Assembly (NCBI GenBank): GCA_964498605.1
Contig: CAZCHK010000033.1
Span: 1-26,195, forward strand
Direction: 5' to 3'
Length of the DNA: 26,195 nt
Source of the DNA: JBGQAS01 sp964498605
Lineage (GTDB): Bacteria; Chloroflexota; Anaerolineae; Anaerolineales; Anaerolineaceae
The notes under the pieces are model-generated. The model searched no databases. It saw only the letters and a list, made by a program, of their open reading frames with translations, and was not told the DNA's origin. The position numbers and the translations under genes were made by a program. Shown here piece by piece: positions 20,544-26,195 of the stretch. Within the stretch, counting starts at the first letter, position 1, and every line of letters starts with the position of its first letter.

Positions 20544-22331
20544 TTAATCAACGGTGAGGGTTTTGCTTAAATTCCTTGGAAAATCCGGGTCGAAGCCTTT
20601 TTCAACAGAAGAATAATACGCCAGAAGCTGCAAGGGTATGACCGCTAGTAACGATGACAGCATCGGTTTCGCCATCGGCAGGGGAATAATTGTTTGGGCA
20701 TTCTTCCGCAGTGTTTCATTTTCTTCCGCGATGACCATGACATTACCTCCCCGGCACGTCACCTCATTGATGCCACTGACAATCAATGCTGTGTCAAGCG
20801 GCCCGCACACGAAGATCACCGGGAAATTTTTTACCACAGCTGACAGCGGGCCATGTTTAAACTCTGTCGAAAGCATTCCCTCGCAGTGCGAATAAGAGAC
20901 CTCTTTAAGTTTGAGGGCTCCCTCCAGCGCGATGGGGTAGGTCGCGCCAAAGCCTAAACAATAAGACTCTCCCCATTGGTTCAATGCTTTTACCAGGGAG
21001 GCCGCTTGATCGGATGTTTGGCGAATCGTACTTTCCATCAGAACGGGCAATTCACGGAGAGCGGTCAGGTCGTGTCCTCCGAGCAGGCTGGCAAGATATA
21101 GAAACGTGATGACCTGATTCGTGAAAGTTTTCGTCGCCGGGACGCTGATCTCATAGCCGCAACACAGCGGCAGCCAGGATGCGCATAATCTTGTCAATGA
21201 TGATCCGATGACATTGGCAACTCCAAAACAGGTCATTCCTTTCTCTTTGGCTTTAACCAGGGCGTCCAGAACATCCTTCGTTTCTCCAGATTGGCTGACA
21301 AAAATTCCCACATCGTCCCTGGAAATCGCCGGAAGGTATTGAGGCGCAAACTGAGGGGCAAGAACTGGAACGACAGGTATTTTTGCCAGTTGAGAAAAAT
21401 AGACTGAACCAGCCATGCAGGCGTGATAACTGGTTCCGCAGCCGATAAAATAAACATGCTCTGCAGCCCTGATTTTTTCAACGAGGAGCTTGGTATCTTG
21501 GTTATTATCCAGGTATCTCAGCAACTCGGAGGCGACAACAGGCTGTTCGTGAATTTCCTTGAGCATGAAATGGTCGAAACCGCCTTTTTGAACGGAGCTC
21601 ATTTCCTCGTTGATAATTTCAGGCACACGGTGGATTGGCTTGCCATCTTTGGCTGAGTGGAGCTCGTAGCGATCTGCGTACAGCGTGACGATTTCTCCAT
21701 CCTCGAGACGGATGATCCTCCTCGTCAGTGGAAGAAGGGAAGGAAGGTCCGAAGACACGCACGTGAATCCATCGCCGATCCCGGCAACCAGACCAGATCC
21801 TTTTTTGATCGCAAAGAGCCTGTCATCATTGATCCTGCCAATAACGAAAGCATAATCACCTTGAAGATCGCCATACGCGAGGCGAATCGCTTCGATGAAA
21901 TCTTTTCCCTGGTTGATGTACAGCTCGACGGCGTGTACACACGATTCTCCATCATTTTGTGATCTGACGACCAATCCTTCATCTTTGAATTTCTTTTGTA
22001 ACTCGACATTGTTCACGACATTACCGTTATGAGCTCCGACCATATCGCCATCAGAGTCGATGTGTGGTTGCGCGTTGATCTTTGAGGGCTCTCCAAATGT
22101 AGCCCATCTGAGCTGGGTGATTCCTCTTTGCCCGGACATTTCTGCAATGTTGTATTGTTGCGCGACTTTCTCAACACGGCCGATATCTTTGCGCAGGTCG
22201 ATGATTCCACCATCGATCGTGGCTGCGCCAACGGAATCATATCCACGGTAGGTGAGCCTTTTTGCTGCCTCGATAAGAATGGGTCCCAACTGCTGCTTTT
22301 CTTTAACGACAATTCCAAAAATTCCGCACAT
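20544..22331 (-). CDS. glmS: Glutamine-fructose-6-phosphate aminotransferase (isomerizing), divergent
   Basis: A 595-residue enzyme making glucosamine-6-phosphate from fructose-6-phosphate and glutamine, the first step towards UDP-GlcNAc and peptidoglycan. The N-terminal glutaminase domain starts MCGIFGIV with the catalytic Cys2 and has YRGYDSVG, LRWATFGEPSKINAQPH, AHNGNVVNN and QNDGES. Two SIS isomerase domains follow (CGTSYHA, SQSGETKDVLDAL; then ALEGALKLKEVSYSHCEG and EFKHGPLSAV), and the C-terminus is FPRNLSKTLTVD, as in GlmS. Compared with the Escherichia coli enzyme, the residues after RWAT and in NAxPH are F and Q instead of H and H, and the sugar-site helix is SHCEG rather than SHAEA-like, so it is a divergent branch. 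ATG 22331 has a GAGGG ribosome-binding site. A related SIS aminotransferase with another sugar substrate remains possible. Confidence 0.88.
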   Translation of the reverse strand: MCGIFGIVVKEKQQLGPILIEAAKRLTYRGYDSVGAATIDGGIIDLRKDIGRVEKVAQQYNIAEMSGQRGITQLRWATFGEPSKINAQPHIDSDGDMVGAHNGNVVNNVELQKKFKDEGLVVRSQNDGESCVHAVELYINQGKDFIEAIRLAYGDLQGDYAFVIGRINDDRLFAIKKGSGLVAGIGDGFTCVSSDLPSLLPLTRRIIRLEDGEIVTLYADRYELHSAKDGKPIHRVPEIINEEMSSVQKGGFDHFMLKEIHEQPVVASELLRYLDNNQDTKLLVEKIRAAEHVYFIGCGTSYHACMAGSVYFSQLAKIPVVPVLAPQFAPQYLPAISRDDVGIFVSQSGETKDVLDALVKAKEKGMTCFGVANVIGSSLTRLCASWLPLCCGYEISVPATKTFTNQVITFLYLASLLGGHDLTALRELPVLMESTIRQTSDQAASLVKALNQWGESYCLGFGATYPIALEGALKLKEVSYSHCEGMLSTEFKHGPLSAVVKNFPVIFVCGPLDTALIVSGINEVTCRGGNVMVIAEENETLRKNAQTIIPLPMAKPMLSSLLAVIPLQLLAYYSSVEKGFDPDFPRNLSKTLTVD

Positions 22332-22374
22332 AGTTATCCCTCGAAATGCATGCTTGATAAATAATCCAAAACAC

Positions 22375-22403
22375 AGTGTATCACATCAATTCTGCCGCAT
22401 GAA
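22375..22403 (-). promoter_or_regulatory. Candidate glmS promoter
   Basis: On the minus strand TTCATG (22398-22403) is followed by 17 bases and TACACT (22375-22380), preceded by TGA to give an extended -10 motif. The predicted leader is about 40 bases, too short for a glmS ribozyme. A small inverted repeat (CATGAA/TTCATG) overlaps the -35 region. Confidence 0.5.
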
Positions 22404-22449
22404 GTTTCATGATCGTTGATTCTCACGAGCAAAGAATTCCGCAGTTTCA

Positions 22450-23721
22450 TCACGCCGGTTGTCTTTTTTGACCCTTTGAAAGTGCCAGAATCACAATAGC
22501 GGATACGCCAGCAACCGCTGATAGAAAAAAGGTGGTCGGATAATTTGATTTGGATGCGACAACCCCTCCCAAGATCGGCACTACGATCGCAATAGGCGCA
22601 CCTAGCGTATTAATGATACCGACATACAAAGGTTTTTCTTGTTCATCGCCAAAGCTTAAAGAATACGATAATCCAACGGTCCAAAATATCGAAAGACTGA
22701 AGCCTATCAGGATCATCGCAAGAAAAGCTGATAGTTCAGGATTGAGAAGACCATTCATATCGGAAGATATGATCGCCATCAAAGAGGAAACCACGGCAAA
22801 TATGGCTCCAAGGATATAGATCTTTCGATGCCCCCATCGATCTGCAAGCCATCCAAAGGTCGGGGCAGCGATCATTTGAGATGCTGTCAGTACCCCGGTG
22901 ATGATTCCCGCGGTTTTTTCGTTAAGTATTGAAACTGTACTGACCCAATACACGATATAGAAAGCGGAACCCATGGTGGCAATTTGATATACGGATCGGC
23001 TGACAAAAAATTTTACGAAGTCCTTGTTGGTTGAGAGAACATCGCGGATTTGTTTTCGGAGGGACACATGAGCGTTTGGGCCTGTCTGGAGCGTGTGCTC
23101 ATGCTCTTTTGTCAGCGATAAGAATAGATACGATATCGACATGCAGATACCTGTCAAGGCGAAGCATATGAAAAAACCTTGTGATGCGTCGTAGGTTGAA
23201 AGAATATATCCAGCCGCGATGGAACCGATGCTCGCCAGTAAATTCGAAGCTGACGACTGAAAACCAAAAAAGGCCCCCAGGCTCGATGCGGGGATGATCT
23301 TCGATATCATATTCTGCCAGGGGTTGGCCGTAAACCCTGCCCCGATGCTTTGCCACACGAAAAGAGCAAAGAACATGATGATCCCCACGGTTGGAGAGTA
23401 TTTTGATAATAACAACGCCATAAGCGCAAATCCCACAAAAGGCAACCTCTCATGTAAGCTCATTTTGAGCACCACGGGCTTGTACCGGGTCATTTTTTTT
23501 ATTCTGTTTACCGAAAAAAGCTGCGGCAATTGCCAGCCCAACCCGTGAATAGCGGGGATCAAACTAAAAAGCAAGGGAGAACTAGTAAACTTTGCAAGGA
23601 ATAGCGGCAGGAAGGTTGTGAATGAAGAAAATCCCAATCCGAAACCAAAAAAACCACCATCAATGAGATTGACGATTGTATTATGCATCAAATCTGATTT
23701 ACTGCGTGATGGAACTTGCAT
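22450..23721 (-). CDS. Major facilitator superfamily transporter
   Basis: A 423-residue integral membrane protein with about twelve hydrophobic helices in two halves separated by a polar loop (about residues 203-235). The MFS signature between helices 8 and 9 is clear: FGWLADRWGHRKIY (about residue 290). The N-terminus has the FxxFLPLFLAKFTSSP pattern seen in uncharacterised bacterial MFS proteins. The substrate cannot be inferred: no drug-efflux or sugar-specific motif stands out and the neighbours give no pathway. ATG 23721 has no convincing ribosome-binding site; ATG at residue 12 is an alternative. The gene sits between two terminated units, 118 bases before glmS, and may be transcribed alone or with it. 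Confidence 0.9.
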   Translation of the reverse strand: MQVPSRSKSDLMHNTIVNLIDGGFFGFGLGFSSFTTFLPLFLAKFTSSPLLFSLIPAIHGLGWQLPQLFSVNRIKKMTRYKPVVLKMSLHERLPFVGFALMALLLSKYSPTVGIIMFFALFVWQSIGAGFTANPWQNMISKIIPASSLGAFFGFQSSASNLLASIGSIAAGYILSTYDASQGFFICFALTGICMSISYLFLSLTKEHEHTLQTGPNAHVSLRKQIRDVLSTNKDFVKFFVSRSVYQIATMGSAFYIVYWVSTVSILNEKTAGIITGVLTASQMIAAPTFGWLADRWGHRKIYILGAIFAVVSSLMAIISSDMNGLLNPELSAFLAMILIGFSLSIFWTVGLSYSLSFGDEQEKPLYVGIINTLGAPIAIVVPILGGVVASKSNYPTTFFLSAVAGVSAIVILALSKGQKRQPA

Positions 23722-23734
23722 GGATCAAAAGGGA

Positions 23735-23758
23735 AAGACCCCGAAAAATCGGGGTCTT
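23735..23758 (-). terminator. Terminator after the acidic small-protein gene
   Basis: AAGACCCCGA (23735-23744) and TCGGGGTCTT (23749-23758) form a perfect ten-base-pair stem with a four-base loop. On the minus strand it lies seven bases after the acidic protein's stop and is followed by TTTCCCTTTT. It separates that gene from the MFS gene. Confidence 0.8.
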
Positions 23759-23765
23759 GTTGAGC

Positions 23766-24002
23766 TTAGTACTCTTCCTCTTCCTCGTCATCTTCCCATA
23801 GGTCTTCTTCATCATCCTCAGGTGTGACACTGCCTTCTTCTTCCTCGTCGTATTCTTCCTCCAGGTCGTCACTTCTGTGAATATCTTCTTTCACGCTCTT
23901 TGTCTCGCAAATGCCATCCGCATCAATACTGATTTGTGCAGCTGTACAAACACCTTCATCAAGGAATTCACATTCTAGGCAATGGCAACGAATTCGTGTC
24001 AT
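23766..24002 (-). CDS. Small Cys-rich protein with very acidic tail (DUF1540-like head)
   Basis: A 78-residue protein in two parts. The head (residues 1-35) has cysteines at 6, 8, 11, 19 and 32 in the pattern RCHCLECEFLDEGVCTAAQI, similar in spacing to DUF1540 proteins and suggestive of metal binding. The tail (about 43-78) is almost entirely Glu and Asp, with a few Tyr and Trp residues. A strong AGGAGG lies seven bases before ATG 24002, a promoter fits upstream and a terminator follows, so it is very probably expressed as a single gene. The function is unknown; a metal-binding or nucleic-acid-mimicking role is a guess. It lies between rel and the MFS gene on the same strand. Confidence 0.85.
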   Translation of the reverse strand: MTRIRCHCLECEFLDEGVCTAAQISIDADGICETKSVKEDIHRSDDLEEEYDEEEEGSVTPEDDEEDLWEDDEEEEEY

Positions 24003-24042
24003 ATGTTTTCCTCCTCATTCACAAGTCTGTTAATGAGTGCGG

Positions 24043-24071
24043 ATTTTACCTCAGACAGTGAGTTCCGTAAA
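24043..24071 (-). promoter_or_regulatory. Candidate promoter of the acidic small-protein gene
   Basis: On the minus strand TTTACG (24066-24071, four of six consensus bases) is followed by exactly 17 bases and TAAAAT (24043-24048). It lies just past the rel stop and about 40 bases before the acidic protein's start codon, supporting independent expression. Confidence 0.55.
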
Positions 24072-24085
24072 GTAAATTTACGCTT

Positions 24086-26195
24086 TTACCCAGGGTTAGT
24101 TCGGTGAGCTTCCATCACATTGGGAAGGTTTTCGATCCGAGTCAATACTTTGCTCAGCTGATGAATATCCTTAACCTCCAGCACCATGGTGATCGTCGCA
24201 AGGTTGTGTGTCACCTGGGCGTTGAAATCCACCATGTTGATGCCTTCTCCGGTGAGAATGTTTGTGATATCGCTTGCAAGACCCTGGCGGTCGTATGCCT
24301 TGATTTGTACACCTATAGGGTAAACCTGTTGCGGTTCACCCCAGGATACCCGCACAATTCTTTCTTTGTCTTTTACCCGCAGGATATTCGGACAGTCCTG
24401 CCTGTGGATTGTCGCCCCTCTTCCACGGGTTATGTAGCCCACGATCTCATCCCCGGGGGCGGGGTGGCAGCAGCGCGCAAACGAGGTCAGCAAACCCTTC
24501 AAACCCAATACAGTGACCGCTGTCGTACTGCTCGTTGGTTCCGAGAGTGGCTTTGGAGTAAGCACGATTTCTTGCTGCACGGCATGATCACCGATCTTAT
24601 TGATGATCCGGCCAATGGAAAGGTCACCGCAACCCAGCGCGACAAACAATTCATCCACTGATTTATAATCAAGCTCTGAGGATAGCAGCTCATAATCAAC
24701 ATTAAGGATTCCCAAGCGCTTGAGTTCTCTTTCCAGCATCAGCCTGCCCTGGACCAGGTTTTGATCCCGATTTTGTTTCTTGAACCAGAAGCGGATCTTT
24801 GACCGGGCTCTTTGTGTTTTTACCAGGTTCAGATTGGGGTTAAGCCAGTCTCTGCTGGGGCCGCCCTGTTTTGCGGTTAATATCTCAACCTGATCGCCGG
24901 TTTTCAGTGGATAATCCAGCGTGACAAGTTTGCCGTTTACTTTGGCTCCCCGGCAGCGATTTCCAATTTCAGTGTGAACGTGATACGCAAAGTCGATTGG
25001 CGTTGATCCGGTCGGGAGTTCGATGATGTCGCCCTTGGGAGTGAAAACATAGGATCGTGCTTCAAAAACATCCGATTTCATGCTCTCCACAAATTCCTGG
25101 GCGTCAACCACATCCTGGCGCCATTCCATCAGCTTGCGCAGCCAGCTGATGCGCTGTTCGTATGTCTCATCGCGTGGCCCTTTTTCCTTGTACCGCCAGT
25201 GCGCTGCGATGCCATATTCCGCATTCTGATGCATTTGAGGTGTGCGGATTTGAACTTCAAGCGGCTTTCCGTCATCGTAAAGGACCGCTGTGTGGATGGA
25301 CTGGTAAAAATTGTCTTTGGGCGCGGCAATGTAGTCGTCGAATTCATTCGGAATTGGACGCCAGTGCGTGTGGACTAAACCCAGGGTCGCGTAGCACGAG
25401 GGGATGTCAGGGACGATCAGCCGGACTCCACGAAGATCCATCAGGTTTTCAAAGGGTTTTTCTTTTTCCAGCATTTTTCTGTAGATGGAATGGATGTGCT
25501 TTGAACGCCCAGAAATTTCCGCTTTTAACCCCTGGTTTTCAAGCATCGTTTTTAATTTACTGATAATCTCGTTCAATTCCTGTTCCCGGTCAACCCGTTT
25601 AGAGGCAATCTTTTCTGCAATTTCCTTGTACTGCTGGGGATCCAGGTACCGGAAGGAAAGATCTTCCAGCTCCCATTTCATTTGCCAGATCCCAAGCCGG
25701 TTCGCTAAAGGCGCGAAGATTTCCATGGTTTCACGAGCGATCCTTTTACGGGCTTGTTCTGGCATCACACTCAGTGTGCGCATGTTATGCAGGCGGTCTG
25801 CCAGTTTGATCAGAACGACGCGGATGTCCTCTCCCATCGCGAGGAAGGTTTTCCGCAGTGTTTCGCTTTTTAGATCGCTTTTACGAGATTTTCCAGCTGT
25901 TTGATCTATCCCGCTTTCTCTAGCTGGATCCCTATCTCCTTTTTCCATCAGCTCGTCTGATTTCGATACTCTGGGCAGGTTGGTAAGCTTTGTCACCCCG
26001 TCAACAAGTTTGGCCGTTTCATCACCAAATACTTGTCGCAATTCATCCAATGTAATACTGGTATCTTCGACTACATCGTGTAGTAGAGCTGCCGCGATCA
26101 CGACCGCCTGCACCTGCATATCCGCCAATATCGAAGCGACAGCTTCACAATGGGTGATATACGCTTCACCGGATACGCGTTTTTGAGATGCGTGG
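24086..26195 (-). CDS. rel: Rel/SpoT-type (p)ppGpp synthetase/hydrolase, lacking only the extreme N-terminus
   Basis: The frame stays open to the right edge, giving 702 visible residues that begin HASQKRVSGEAYITHCEAV. Domains in order are HD hydrolase (HDVVEDT at 26060-26080, and KLADRLHNMRTL), synthetase (GVRLIVPDI, EFDDYIAAPKDNFYQSIHT, VQIRTPQMH), TGS (YVFTPKGDIIELPTGSTPID), the zinc-finger-like Cys region (SFARCCHPAPGDEIVGYITR) and a C-terminal ACT domain (VQIKAYDRQGLASDITNIL). It makes and degrades (p)ppGpp during starvation. About 25-40 residues are probably missing beyond the window. Odd points are an insertion of roughly 25-30 polar residues in the HD domain (near KSDELMEKGDRDPARESG) and an EFDD motif where bifunctional enzymes normally have RxKD. 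The hydrolase residues look intact. Confidence 0.95.
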   Translation of the reverse strand, partial: HASQKRVSGEAYITHCEAVASILADMQVQAVVIAAALLHDVVEDTSITLDELRQVFGDETAKLVDGVTKLTNLPRVSKSDELMEKGDRDPARESGIDQTAGKSRKSDLKSETLRKTFLAMGEDIRVVLIKLADRLHNMRTLSVMPEQARKRIARETMEIFAPLANRLGIWQMKWELEDLSFRYLDPQQYKEIAEKIASKRVDREQELNEIISKLKTMLENQGLKAEISGRSKHIHSIYRKMLEKEKPFENLMDLRGVRLIVPDIPSCYATLGLVHTHWRPIPNEFDDYIAAPKDNFYQSIHTAVLYDDGKPLEVQIRTPQMHQNAEYGIAAHWRYKEKGPRDETYEQRISWLRKLMEWRQDVVDAQEFVESMKSDVFEARSYVFTPKGDIIELPTGSTPIDFAYHVHTEIGNRCRGAKVNGKLVTLDYPLKTGDQVEILTAKQGGPSRDWLNPNLNLVKTQRARSKIRFWFKKQNRDQNLVQGRLMLERELKRLGILNVDYELLSSELDYKSVDELFVALGCGDLSIGRIINKIGDHAVQQEIVLTPKPLSEPTSSTTAVTVLGLKGLLTSFARCCHPAPGDEIVGYITRGRGATIHRQDCPNILRVKDKERIVRVSWGEPQQVYPIGVQIKAYDRQGLASDITNILTGEGINMVDFNAQVTHNLATITMVLEVKDIHQLSKVLTRIENLPNVMEAHRTNPG

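Noticed and set aside
20369..20551. A 60-codon minus-strand ORF after glmS
   Set aside because: It runs through the glmS terminator stem, overlaps the glmS stop, and has no recognisable family.
22332..22449. glmS ribozyme or other riboswitch upstream of glmS
   Set aside because: A good promoter places the transcript start about 40 bases before the ATG, leaving no room for the ribozyme; none of its conserved core was seen.
1..26195. CRISPR arrays, insertion sequences, prophage or integrase genes
   Set aside because: No regularly spaced repeats, terminal inverted repeats or transposase/integrase motifs were found on either strand.

Overview
The window looks like chromosomal DNA of a bacterium in the Chloroflexota, most likely an Anaerolineae-type lineage. 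This is inferred from gene content and style: long GAF-domain sensor proteins without a kinase, MreBCD, PBP2, MinCDE and RodA in one run, a Rel protein with an insertion in its hydrolase domain, and no mobile elements. No marker here proves the taxonomy. Base composition is near half GC throughout.

Region 1 (1-10,600, minus strand) is a tightly packed signalling operon. In transcription order it has two stand-alone receiver-domain proteins, a large soluble GAF/PAS protein, three membrane-anchored GAF proteins with different sensory front ends (CHASE4-like with HAMP; six-helix membrane domain; seven-helix membrane domain with a Cache-like domain and HAMP), and a ParA-family ATPase cut by the window edge. 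Gaps are 26 bases or less and several starts overlap the previous stop. None of the four sensors has a histidine kinase, cyclase, GGDEF, EAL or methyl-accepting domain, and all four end in a similar coiled-coil plus GAF-start-like tail. This is the best candidate in the window for an undescribed system.

Region 2 (10,600-10,870) holds a tRNA-Gly(CCC) gene on the minus strand with a consensus promoter (TTGACA, 17 bases, TATAAT). It lies back to back with an extended -10 promoter for the rightward cell-shape operon.

Region 3 (10,874-19,904, plus strand) is one long probable operon: mreB, mreC, mreD, mrdA (PBP2), minC, minD, minE, rodA, gltX. It is followed by tRNA-Gln(CTG), which has its own promoter-like element, and a strong terminator. 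It joins the rod-elongation machinery (MreBCD, PBP2, RodA) to the division-site selector (MinCDE) and to the glutamyl-tRNA synthetase.

Region 4 (19,905-20,543) is mostly non-coding: one weak 46-codon ORF and a glmS terminator. Region 5 (20,544-26,195, minus strand) has a divergent glmS, an MFS transporter, a very acidic Cys-rich small protein, and a bifunctional-type rel gene that runs off the right edge. glmS supplies glucosamine-6-phosphate for the peptidoglycan built by the Region 3 proteins, and Rel controls (p)ppGpp.
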